6,091 nucleotides of DNA, taken from contig JAENWH010000128.1 in the NCBI GenBank assembly GCA_016650135.1, positions 1 to 6,091 on the forward strand. Direction: 5' to 3'. This document shows positions 1 to 5,554 of the stretch, in pieces. Position 1 is the stretch's first letter; the number at the start of each line of letters is the position of its first letter. The notes under the pieces were generated by a model. It made no database searches. It was not told the origin of the DNA and saw only the letters and a list, made by a program, of their open reading frames with translations. This DNA comes from Peptostreptococcaceae bacterium. Lineage in GTDB: Bacteria; Bacillota_A; Clostridia; Peptostreptococcales; Anaerovoracaceae. The position numbers were made by a program, and so were the translations under genes.

Positions 1-876
1 GTTCGCAAATCCTTTTTTCTTTAAATACTTCGCACCTATACAGGCAAGATCCATTAGGGTAATATCTCTGGCATCTTCCTTTTCTCCATATACGACTTTT
101 CTCATGTTAAGATATTCTTCAAATGCATCACTGATACACTTAGTGTGAATTCCCGTTTCAATTTCTATCACATTTAATTCTGTCAGGAATGTTGTATGTC
201 TGCAATGATCCGACCAGTATGTATCTATTACTTTTAATTCTGTAATCGTAGGATTCCTTTTTTCCTGTTTTTCAAAATAATCTTTTACAAGAAACATATC
301 TTCATCACTCATTGCAAAGCCATTTTTACTTTTGTAATCCATAAGCCTGGAGCAATCAAACCCGATAAACCCTTCGACGGTTTCAACATCTTCCGGGATT
401 ACCATCAGCATGTTCAATCTTGATGGTTTTTCCATTTTTACCTGTTCAGAATCTACCGGATTAATGCAGTAATTCCGAATCAAATCAAACTCTTCTTCTG
501 ATACTCTGCCTATTATTTCAATTATTCTTGCAAATTTCACTATCGGGTTAACATTTGAATTAATTAGTTTAATACACTGAGCCGCAGAATCTGCTCTCTG
601 ATCATATTGCCCGGGCAGGTACGCTGTTGCAAATACATTCATTCCAATATTTTCAGGTAATTTTTCATCATAAACCATATCGATTGCCGGTTCCGAAAAA
701 ACAGTTGTCTTCGCATTTATATAAGTGACTTCATCCAATCCTTCAATATCATATCTGTTTATTACTCTTATATCTTTAAGCCCGTCAATGTCAAGATTGT
801 TCTTTATATCTTCGAAAAGTCCTTTGGCCTCAACATCAAACCCTTTAATTTTTTCAACAAATACTCTTCTTACCAT
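1..876 (-). CDS. purL: Phosphoribosylformylglycinamidine synthase, large single-chain type (5' part only)
   Basis: PurL makes formylglycinamidine ribonucleotide from FGAR, ATP and glutamine, the fourth step of purine synthesis, in the cytosol. The 292 codons seen are open from an ATG at 876 to the left edge, so the gene continues outside the window. Residues 1-130 resemble the PurS-like N-terminal domain of large PurL proteins, including FATAYLPGQYDQRADSAAQ at 82-100. Residues about 205-230 carry the linker-domain signature ELKVIDTYWSDHCRHTTF (213-230). The ATP-binding AIRS-like domains and C-terminal glutaminase would lie beyond the edge. An N-terminal extension of this kind ahead of the WSDHCRHTTF motif fits the roughly 1,200-residue form rather than the split PurS/PurQ/PurL of Bacillus; that is inference, because only the first quarter is visible. 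The start is backed by AAGGAG at 883-888, 6 nt upstream. It has its own promoter and follows a terminator, so it begins a transcription unit. Confidence 0.93.
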   Translation of the reverse strand, partial: MVRRVFVEKIKGFDVEAKGLFEDIKNNLDIDGLKDIRVINRYDIEGLDEVTYINAKTTVFSEPAIDMVYDEKLPENIGMNVFATAYLPGQYDQRADSAAQCIKLINSNVNPIVKFARIIEIIGRVSEEEFDLIRNYCINPVDSEQVKMEKPSRLNMLMVIPEDVETVEGFIGFDCSRLMDYKSKNGFAMSDEDMFLVKDYFEKQEKRNPTITELKVIDTYWSDHCRHTTFLTELNVIEIETGIHTKCISDAFEEYLNMRKVVYGEKEDARDITLMDLACIGAKYLKKKGFAN

Positions 877-912
877 TTTAAGCTCCTTCTTTGTTTTTAA
901 TAACTTAAATAA

Positions 913-941
913 ATTATATCACGGTCTTTTAGCATAGTTAA
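913..941 (-). promoter_or_regulatory. Predicted sigma-A promoter of purL with extended -10
   Basis: On the minus strand there is a perfect TATAAT at 913-918, preceded by TGA (919-921), which makes an extended -10. A 17-nt spacer separates it from TTAACT at 936-941, a 4/6 match to TTGACA. Transcription should start near 906, giving a leader of about 30 nt that contains only the ribosome binding site. That leader is too short for a purine riboswitch or an attenuator, so any purine control must act at the promoter. Confidence 0.7.
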
Positions 942-1074
942 GTTTTTTATAAATATTTATGAATATATTTTGAAATAATATTGTTATTATGCTTTAAACA
1001 CGAACATTAACCAACCTTTTGCGTTTATTCATCCGTTATTAAAGGCGTACCGAAGTCGAATAAAGGCGAATAAA
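942..1074. other. Non-coding spacer with imperfect inverted repeat
   Basis: I find no gene or plausible small ORF here. The part nearest purL (942-1000) is very AT-rich and could act as upstream promoter DNA. Further on, 1021-1030 (gcgtttattc) and 1058-1067 (gaataaaggc) form a 10-bp inverted repeat with one mismatch around a 27-nt loop. The octamer cgaataaa occurs twice, at 1057-1064 and 1067-1074, and aaaggcg occurs twice, at 1041-1047 and 1062-1068. The right arm is therefore duplicated and could pair in two registers. I cannot assign this to a known repeat family. Confidence 0.4.
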
Positions 1075-1141
1075 TCAAAATCAAAATCAAATCAAATCAA
1101 ATTAAAGCAAAGCAAAGCAAAGCAAAACAAAGCAAAACAAA
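1075..1141. repeat. Degenerate pentanucleotide tandem repeat, (tcaaa)n then (gcaaa)n
   Basis: About thirteen consecutive 5-6 nt units fill this tract on the plus strand: two tcaaaa, three tcaaa, one ttaaa, four gcaaa, then acaaa, gcaaa, acaaa. The unit core is NcAAA, and its first base switches from t to g halfway, so two sub-arrays sit end to end. The tract is non-coding and lies just past the scpB terminator. On the scpB-sense strand it reads TTTGC/TTTGA, so RNA leaving the terminator hairpin enters a long U-rich run. Such short-unit arrays usually change length by replication slippage. Confidence 0.9.
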
Positions 1142-1165
1142 AGCAGGTGGAGAACCATCTGCTTT
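1140..1165 (-). terminator. Intrinsic terminator after scpB
   Basis: An 11-bp stem with a 4-nt loop starts 8 nt past the scpB stop codon. In the minus-strand RNA the arms are AAAGCAGATGG and CCACCUGCUUU with loop UUCU, with one A-C mismatch. The 3' arm runs into UUUUGUUUUGC, a U-rich tail supplied by the neighbouring repeat tract. In plus-strand RNA the mismatch becomes a G-U pair and the stem is fully paired, followed by UUUAUUU, so it could also stop antisense transcription. Confidence 0.75.
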
Positions 1166-1173
1166 ATTTCAAT

Positions 1174-1755
1174 TTAAAACTCTATTGTTAATTGCCCCGT
1201 TTCCACAATCTCTTCCGTATCATCCAAATTCATCGCTCCTGCAATATCTTCAATAGCGGGAAGTTCCTTAATTGTGGTGAAGCCAAAATGTCTCAAAAAA
1301 CTATCGGTTGTTCCATATAGTATCGGTCTTCCAATTCCGTTGGACCTGCCAACTTCAACGATGAGATCCTTTTTAGTCAGTCCTTCTATTACCCTGTCGC
1401 ATTTTATCCCTCTGATGGATTCTATCTCACCTTTGGTAACAGGTTGTTTATATGCTATAATAGCCAGCACTTCCAGCGCTTGTTGCGTTAGCCTCTTCTC
1501 TTTCACCGGTGTACAAAGTCTTTCAATATATTCCACATTATCAGCATTAGTAACAAATTGAAAGTTCTTGTTTGTTTCTCTGATTTGCAGACCTCTTCCT
1601 TCTTGTTCATATTCTTCTTTTAATTCTATAAAATAGTCATAGGCATCTTTCCAGTTTATATTAAAAAGCTCTGCTGCCACTTTGACGTCCAAGGGTTCTC
1701 CCCAGACGAACATCATAGATTCAAATGCTGATTTTATTGTCTTTTTACTTGTCAT
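1174..1755 (-). CDS. scpB: Segregation and condensation protein B
   Basis: ScpB is the small dimeric subunit of the SMC-ScpA-ScpB condensin that compacts and segregates the chromosome. Two ScpB molecules bind the central part of ScpA. The 193-residue length matches the family. Residues about 5-80 form the first winged-helix domain and 85-160 the second. The second carries the family core ALEVLAIIAYKQPVTKGEIE (93-112), followed by SIRGIKCDRVI, GRPILYGTTDSFLRHFGF (142-159) and the acidic tail after KELP. I chose the ATG at 1755 because AAGGAGG (1763-1769) lies 7 nt upstream. A more distal in-frame ATG at 1779 would put that site inside the gene and add eight residues unlike the family. The gene overlaps the scpA end by 11 nt, which suggests translational coupling and matched output of the two subunits. 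A terminator follows it. Confidence 0.96.
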   Translation of the reverse strand: MTSKKTIKSAFESMMFVWGEPLDVKVAAELFNINWKDAYDYFIELKEEYEQEGRGLQIRETNKNFQFVTNADNVEYIERLCTPVKEKRLTQQALEVLAIIAYKQPVTKGEIESIRGIKCDRVIEGLTKKDLIVEVGRSNGIGRPILYGTTDSFLRHFGFTTIKELPAIEDIAGAMNLDDTEEIVETGQLTIEF

Positions 1756-2506
1756 GGCCGTCCCTCCTTTTTTCTTCATTCATACTGATTGTTATATCTC
1801 CAAACGCTATTGGTTGCTTTACACGTACGGCTCTTAACCGAATCATTTCAAGGACAGACATGAATGTTACTATCTTTTCATACTTACCGTCGCCTTCGCC
1901 TAAAAGCTCGTTAAAAGTGATTTTTTTATGCGCTTTCTCTTTTATGAATTTAAAAATCTGTTTTATCTTATCTTCAATTGAAAGTTTTTGTCTTTCAACT
2001 CGTGAATAATTTTTCTTTATTTCTTCCACATTTTTTTTCTTATGTAAAAAAAGGGTAAAAGCCGCTGCAAACTGGTTAATATCCAGGTTTAGATATTCAT
2101 CTGGTTCTCTGGTATATTGAGTAATATCTTCTTTTGGTTTCTCAAAAATACTTTGGTTATACTCTTCCTGTCTGTCAAGGAGCTCAGCAGCCTGTTTAAA
2201 TTTTTTATATTCTAAAATCTTTTCGACTAATTCGGCACGTGGGTCGTCTTCAAACCCAAATTCTCCCTCAGGTTTAAATCTTGGCAACAGCATTTTTGAC
2301 TTTATTTCAATCAAAACAGCAGCAAGCACCATAAATTCTGTTGCTACCGCCACATCCAAAGCTTTAATCTTTTCTATATACTCCAAATATTGTTTTGTAA
2401 TAAGGGCTATATGAATATCATAAATATTCATTTCCGAGTTTTCTATTAAATAAACCAACAGATCAAACGGGCCTTCAAACATATCCAGTTTTACTTTATA
2501 CGCCAT
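1745..2506 (-). CDS. scpA: Segregation and condensation protein A
   Basis: ScpA is the kleisin of bacterial condensin. Its N-terminal domain binds the neck of one SMC head, its C-terminal winged helix binds the cap of the other, and the middle binds the ScpB dimer. The 253-residue protein opens with the diagnostic YKVKLDMFEGPFDLLVYLIE (3-22), then DIHIALITKQYLEYI and the helical EFMVLAAVLIEIKSKMLLPR (57-76). An acidic, charged stretch (78-135) links to the C-terminal winged helix (about 170-240), with ITFNELL and FMSVLEMIRLRAVRVKQ. The ATG at 2506 is preferred over an in-frame GTG at 2518, which overlaps the AAGGTGG ribosome binding site. The gene begins 39 nt after the stop of the upstream transporter gene, so it may be read from the mtnA promoter as well as from a candidate promoter of its own. 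Confidence 0.96.
   Translation of the reverse strand: MAYKVKLDMFEGPFDLLVYLIENSEMNIYDIHIALITKQYLEYIEKIKALDVAVATEFMVLAAVLIEIKSKMLLPRFKPEGEFGFEDDPRAELVEKILEYKKFKQAAELLDRQEEYNQSIFEKPKEDITQYTREPDEYLNLDINQFAAAFTLFLHKKKNVEEIKKNYSRVERQKLSIEDKIKQIFKFIKEKAHKKITFNELLGEGDGKYEKIVTFMSVLEMIRLRAVRVKQPIAFGDITISMNEEKRRDGHDK
1763..1769 (-). promoter_or_regulatory. Ribosome binding site that sets the scpB start
   Basis: Minus-strand AAGGAGG, a perfect Shine-Dalgarno, ends 7 nt before the ATG at 1755. It lies inside the last codons of scpA. It rules in the 193-residue ScpB and argues against the longer reading that begins at 1779. Confidence 0.85.
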
Positions 2507-2514
2507 AATTTTTC

Positions 2515-2521
2515 CCACCTT
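2515..2521 (-). promoter_or_regulatory. Ribosome binding site that sets the scpA start
   Basis: Minus-strand AAGGTGG, one mismatch from AAGGAGG, lies 8 nt before the ATG at 2506. The alternative GTG at 2518 is part of this site itself, so the shorter ScpA beginning MAYKVKLDMFEG is the better reading. Confidence 0.75.
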
Positions 2522-2533
2522 ATTTTCTAAGTA

Positions 2534-2562
2534 ATTTTATCATATTTATGGTTTCAGGGCAA
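2534..2562 (-). promoter_or_regulatory. Candidate internal promoter for scpAB
   Basis: Minus-strand TAAAAT at 2534-2539 is preceded by TGA (extended -10). A 17-nt spacer separates it from TTGCCC at 2557-2562, a 4/6 match to TTGACA. It overlaps the last codons of the upstream transporter gene and would start RNA just before the scpA ribosome binding site. It would let the condensin genes be expressed independently of mtnA and the transporters. In AT-rich DNA a chance match is possible. Confidence 0.4.
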
Positions 2563-3442
2563 TGTCCTCCTGCACCCCTTCATGTCTGTTATAATAAATC
2601 AGTCCTAGGATTGTTATAGCTCCTCCCACATACTGCCAGATAGAGGGAATTTCGAAAAATATTAATGCAGCAAGCAAGGACGCAATAATGACTTCGCAGG
2701 TTTCCCAAGTAGCGATATAGATTGCTTTCACGTAACCTAAGCACCAGTTAAAAACAGCATGGGCCCCAATTTGGCATACTATTGCAAGTAAAAACACCCA
2801 AAAGAAGGTTTTTCCATCGTACCCAAAAAACGGAGTAGATGTAACAAGCATCTCAATGCCAAAAACAAGCCAACAGCTGGTAAATATGAGGAAAACGTAG
2901 ACCGTTGCATTAATATTGTCTCTATATTTTTTACCGGCCATCAGGTAGAGTGCCATAAAAACAGCACCGCAAAAGGCGAAAAAGTCTCCAAGCAAAGCCG
3001 AAGAGGAAAAGCTGTAATCCCCGCCGGAAATAATCGCCGATCCAATCAGAGCGATTACAATTCCTGCCACCGCCTTCTTATTTGTTTTTTCCTTAAAAAG
3101 CAAAGTCGATACAATTAGAATTATGATCGGATGAGTCAGGCAGAGCACAGTTGCACTTGCAACCGTCGTATAATTTAGCGCTGTGAACCAGCATAAAAAA
3201 TGAAGGCTAAGGAACACACCTGCGACTCCGCTCCCCAAAAGTTCACGCTTCGTCACAGCCAGCAATTCTTTTCGATGCCATCCCAAAACCGCTATGGCAA
3301 AAAAAGGTAAAGCAAAAGTCAATCGGTAAAATCCGATGAATATAGGGGGCGCTTCTGCCAGCTTAACAAATATAGAAGAAAAAGATGCAGCAAGCACCGC
3401 CATTATAACCACTCTGTTTGGATTCCGTTGGAACAAATTCAT
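2546..3442 (-). CDS. EamA-family (DMT superfamily) membrane transporter, second of pair
   Basis: This 298-residue inner-membrane protein has the ten predicted helices and two EamA repeats of the drug/metabolite transporter superfamily. Approximate helices are 11-28, 34-53, 68-88, 95-115, 123-139, 148-168, 178-198, 212-232, 245-263 and 269-284. Repeat 1 shows the family pattern ALNYTTVASATVLCLTHPII (88-107) followed by LLFKEKTNKKAVAGIVIALIG. Repeat 2 has TWETCEVIIASLLAALIFFE, matching the usual small-residue/E motif. Members export amino acids, nucleosides or other metabolites, but the substrate cannot be read from sequence. The ATG directly abuts the TAA of the upstream transporter gene. Its GGAGG (3449-3453) lies inside that gene's last codons, so translation is probably coupled. 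The two proteins are clearly different in sequence, so this is not a recent duplication. Confidence 0.9.
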   Translation of the reverse strand: MNLFQRNPNRVVIMAVLAASFSSIFVKLAEAPPIFIGFYRLTFALPFFAIAVLGWHRKELLAVTKRELLGSGVAGVFLSLHFLCWFTALNYTTVASATVLCLTHPIIILIVSTLLFKEKTNKKAVAGIVIALIGSAIISGGDYSFSSSALLGDFFAFCGAVFMALYLMAGKKYRDNINATVYVFLIFTSCWLVFGIEMLVTSTPFFGYDGKTFFWVFLLAIVCQIGAHAVFNWCLGYVKAIYIATWETCEVIIASLLAALIFFEIPSIWQYVGGAITILGLIYYNRHEGVQEDIALKP

Positions 3443-4336
3443 TTATTTCCTCCCGACTGTTTGACAAATATAAACACCGATTATTATGACGGCGGCTGTA
3501 AATATTTTTATTAATTCAAGCGTTTCTCCTAAGATGAGAACGGATAGCACAATTGAGAAGACAGGTACAAGATTAATGAAAATCGAGGTTCTACTAGGCC
3601 CGATCTCTTTTATAGCTATCTGCTGTATCAAATATCCAATAACTGACGCAAACAAACTCATGTAGAGGACTGCCCAAAGGGCACTAAAGGGCACGTGGTG
3701 GATCCATTCCCAGGGTTTATCCCAAATGACCAAAGGAATGCAAACAATTGTGCAGACCAGGAAACTGTAATACGTAAGCGCCATGGCCGGAATGTGACCG
3801 CCTTTGCTCTTGCTGAAAACTGAATAGGCTGCCCAGGAGATGACAGCAGTCAGCATTAAAATGTCTCCCCTGTTAAAGTTCAAGGTTATGATCAAGTCAA
3901 GTTTTCCGCTCGTTATTGTCAGTACCACTCCCGCAAAAGAGATGACTATTCCCAGCAGCATTCTTTTGGTAATTTTCTGTTTTACAAATAAATAAGCAAT
4001 AATAACCGTAAAGATTGGGTTCATTGCAGCTATTATAGATGAATTTATTGCAGTGGTATATTTTAATGCGGTAAAAAAGAATGCATGGTAAAAAACCATT
4101 CCAACAATTCCTGTAAATAGAAATACGGGTAAATCCTCTCTTTTAAAAAGATAGTTTTCTCCAATTCGAACCTTTTTTTTGATAACATACAGTATAATCG
4201 TTGCAAATAAAAATCTTAAAAATGTCAAAGTAAAAGGTGGTATGTAGGGTACAGACAATTTCCCGGCAATAAATGCACCTGACCAGCAAAGCGCTGCAAA
4301 TACCATCAATAAATATATTTTTCTGTTTTTCTTCAT
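3443..4336 (-). CDS. EamA-family (DMT superfamily) membrane transporter, first of pair
   Basis: This 297-residue protein is a typical full-length EamA carrier with about ten helices: 7-25, 35-53, 69-90, 97-117, 125-142, 158-174, 185-204, 217-237, 248-270 and 275-292. A basic MKKNRK start suggests a cytoplasmic N-terminus. Repeat 1 shows LCWSGAFIAGK (16-26), ALKYTTAINSSIIAAMNPIF (90-109) and the following KQKITKRMLLGIVISFAGV. Repeat 2 shows GPSRTSIFINLVPVFSIVLS (246-265) followed by LGETL, the classic EamA ending. The substrate is unknown. Its ATG overlaps the mtnA stop codon as ATGA, with GAGG at 4344-4347 placed 7 nt upstream, which points to coupling with mtnA. A link to methylthioribose or methionine metabolism is only inferred from position. 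Confidence 0.92.
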   Translation of the reverse strand: MKKNRKIYLLMVFAALCWSGAFIAGKLSVPYIPPFTLTFLRFLFATIILYVIKKKVRIGENYLFKREDLPVFLFTGIVGMVFYHAFFFTALKYTTAINSSIIAAMNPIFTVIIAYLFVKQKITKRMLLGIVISFAGVVLTITSGKLDLIITLNFNRGDILMLTAVISWAAYSVFSKSKGGHIPAMALTYYSFLVCTIVCIPLVIWDKPWEWIHHVPFSALWAVLYMSLFASVIGYLIQQIAIKEIGPSRTSIFINLVPVFSIVLSVLILGETLELIKIFTAAVIIIGVYICQTVGRK

Positions 4337-5418
4337 TTTTCATCCTCAAATAATTTCTTCAAATTTACATCATAAGGAGGATAAACAATGCCTTTTTCTG
4401 TAATAACAGCCGTAATATATTCCGCATCCGTAATATCAAATGCCGGGTTGTAGGTTTTCACACCTTCCGGCGCCATTGGTTTTTCATACCACATTTTTGT
4501 TATTTCTTCGCCATCTCGCTCTTCAATTTTGATGTCCGATCCCGTTGGCGTTAAAAGGTCAATGGTGGATGTAGGAACGTACATATAAAAAGGTATTCCA
4601 TATTCCTTTGCCAATATTGCCACTCCTGATGTACCTATTTTGTTTGCTCCGTCTCCGTTTGCCGCCAGTCTGTCACATCCGACAACCACAGCATCAATCC
4701 ACCCGTTTTTCATTACTATGGAAGCCATATTGTCGCATATCAGGGTAACATCTATCCCAGCCTTCTGAAGTTCCCAGGCGGTCAGCCTTGCTCCCTGCAG
4801 TAAGGGCCTTGTCTCATCCGCAAAAATTTTAAAATCGTATTTCCTGGCTGTGCCCAGATAAACAGGCGCAAGGCAGGTTCCATTCTTAGATGTTGCAATA
4901 GTTCCTGCATTACAATGGGTTAAAATCCCCATACCCGGTTTTAAAAGCGACAGCCCGAATTCGCCCATGGAGTAGCATGCGGCTTCATCCTCCATCCTGA
5001 TTTTTTCGGCTTCTTCGAAAATCATTTTTCTGATTTGAATCTTTGAAAATTTGGCATCATTGGAAAAATTCTCCTCATCGCATATTCTTGACAGCCTGTT
5101 CTCTATTCTGTCCAAGGCCCATAAAAGATTTACCGCAGTAGGTCTTGATGCCCCAATGTAATCCTTAATCTTTAAGAAAGCCGAGAAAAAGTCCGGAAAA
5201 TTGTCAGCATCAATTTCTTCTGTTGAAACCCAAAGTCCATACGCCGCTGCAACTCCAATCGCAGGAGCTCCCCTTACCTTTAATTTGAATATGGCATCAT
5301 ATATCTCTTCTTTCGATTCAATTTGTAAATATTCTTCCGATTCCGGCAACTTTGTCTGATCTAATATATAAAAGGCACCACTTTTTAATTTAAAAGGGAC
5401 TATTTCAAATTCATTCAT
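4333..5418 (-). CDS. mtnA: S-methyl-5-thioribose-1-phosphate isomerase
   Basis: MtnA converts 5-methylthioribose-1-phosphate to 5-methylthioribulose-1-phosphate in the salvage of methylthioadenosine left by polyamine synthesis and other SAM-using reactions. The 361-residue protein shows the aIF2B/MtnA-type motifs: KVRGAPAIGVAAAYG (47-61), SRPTAVNLLWALDR (91-104), GILTHCNAGTIAT (164-176), ADETRPLLQGARLTAWEL (200-217), VVGCDRLAANGDGANKIGTS (245-264) and YVPTSTIDL. The expected catalytic pair is present as Cys169 and Asp249, with the same 80-residue separation as Cys160/Asp240 of the Bacillus enzyme. The start is set by AAGGAGG at 5426-5432, 7 nt upstream. No methylthioribose kinase, MTA phosphorylase or later salvage gene is in the window, so the rest of the pathway must lie elsewhere. 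Related isomerases act on 5-deoxyribose-1-phosphate, so that activity is possible too. Confidence 0.96.
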   Translation of the reverse strand: MNEFEIVPFKLKSGAFYILDQTKLPESEEYLQIESKEEIYDAIFKLKVRGAPAIGVAAAYGLWVSTEEIDADNFPDFFSAFLKIKDYIGASRPTAVNLLWALDRIENRLSRICDEENFSNDAKFSKIQIRKMIFEEAEKIRMEDEAACYSMGEFGLSLLKPGMGILTHCNAGTIATSKNGTCLAPVYLGTARKYDFKIFADETRPLLQGARLTAWELQKAGIDVTLICDNMASIVMKNGWIDAVVVGCDRLAANGDGANKIGTSGVAILAKEYGIPFYMYVPTSTIDLLTPTGSDIKIEERDGEEITKMWYEKPMAPEGVKTYNPAFDITDAEYITAVITEKGIVYPPYDVNLKKLFEDEK

Positions 5419-5450
5419 ATTATTTCCTCCTTGACTTCAATCCAAAAATT

Positions 5451-5459
5451 ATTATAACA
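5451..5459 (-). promoter_or_regulatory. Predicted extended -10 promoter of mtnA
   Basis: Minus-strand TATAAT at 5451-5456 is preceded by TGT (5457-5459), an extended -10. At the ideal 17-nt spacing the -35 region reads AAGAAA (5474-5479), a poor match, so recognition would rest on the TGn-TATAAT. RNA would start near 5444, about 25 nt before the ATG. Fewer than 60 nt separate the upstream terminator hairpin from the ribosome binding site, so there is no room for a SAM riboswitch. Confidence 0.65.
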
Positions 5460-5489
5460 CAAATCCTGTTTTATTTCTTTTTAAAAGCA

Positions 5490-5517
5490 AAAATACCGAA
5501 GAAATCTCCGGTATTTT
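5490..5517 (-). terminator. Intrinsic terminator after the transglycosylase gene
   Basis: A 12-bp stem with a 4-nt loop pairs 5490-5501 with 5506-5517. In minus-strand RNA the arms read AAAAUACCGGAG and CUUCGGUAUUUU around AUUU, with one G-U pair, and the run continues UUUUUGCUUUU. It lies 37 nt beyond the TAG at 5555-5557 and separates the transglycosylase gene from the mtnA unit. Confidence 0.85.
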
Positions 5518-5554
5518 CTATTTCTATATAATATGCTTTTTGTTGTGATTTTTT

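Noticed and set aside
725..937. 70-codon plus-strand ORF opposite purL
   Set aside because: It lies antisense over the first codons and promoter of purL, is Ser/Leu/Phe-rich low-complexity sequence, and has no ribosome binding site or family motif.
1075..1141. Pentamer tract as a CRISPR array or iteron origin
   Set aside because: Units are 5-6 nt and contiguous with no spacers, and no Cas or replication gene is nearby.
1756..1779. Upstream in-frame ATG giving an eight-residue longer ScpB
   Set aside because: The extension encodes the perfect ribosome binding site of the internal ATG, and no site precedes 1779 at good spacing.
1274..2009. Plus-strand ORFs opposite scpB and scpA (1274-1561, 1725-2009)
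   Set aside because: They are antisense shadows of two strongly recognisable genes and show no motif of their own.
2507..2518. GTG start giving a four-residue longer ScpA
   Set aside because: The GTG is part of the AAGGTGG ribosome binding site used by the ATG at 2506.
4143..4349. 68-codon minus-strand ORF across the mtnA/EamA junction
   Set aside because: It is a frame-shifted reading of the EamA transporter start region and ends without any family resemblance.
5433..5489. SAM riboswitch ahead of mtnA
   Set aside because: Only about 57 nt lie between the preceding terminator and the ribosome binding site, and the promoter occupies part of it.
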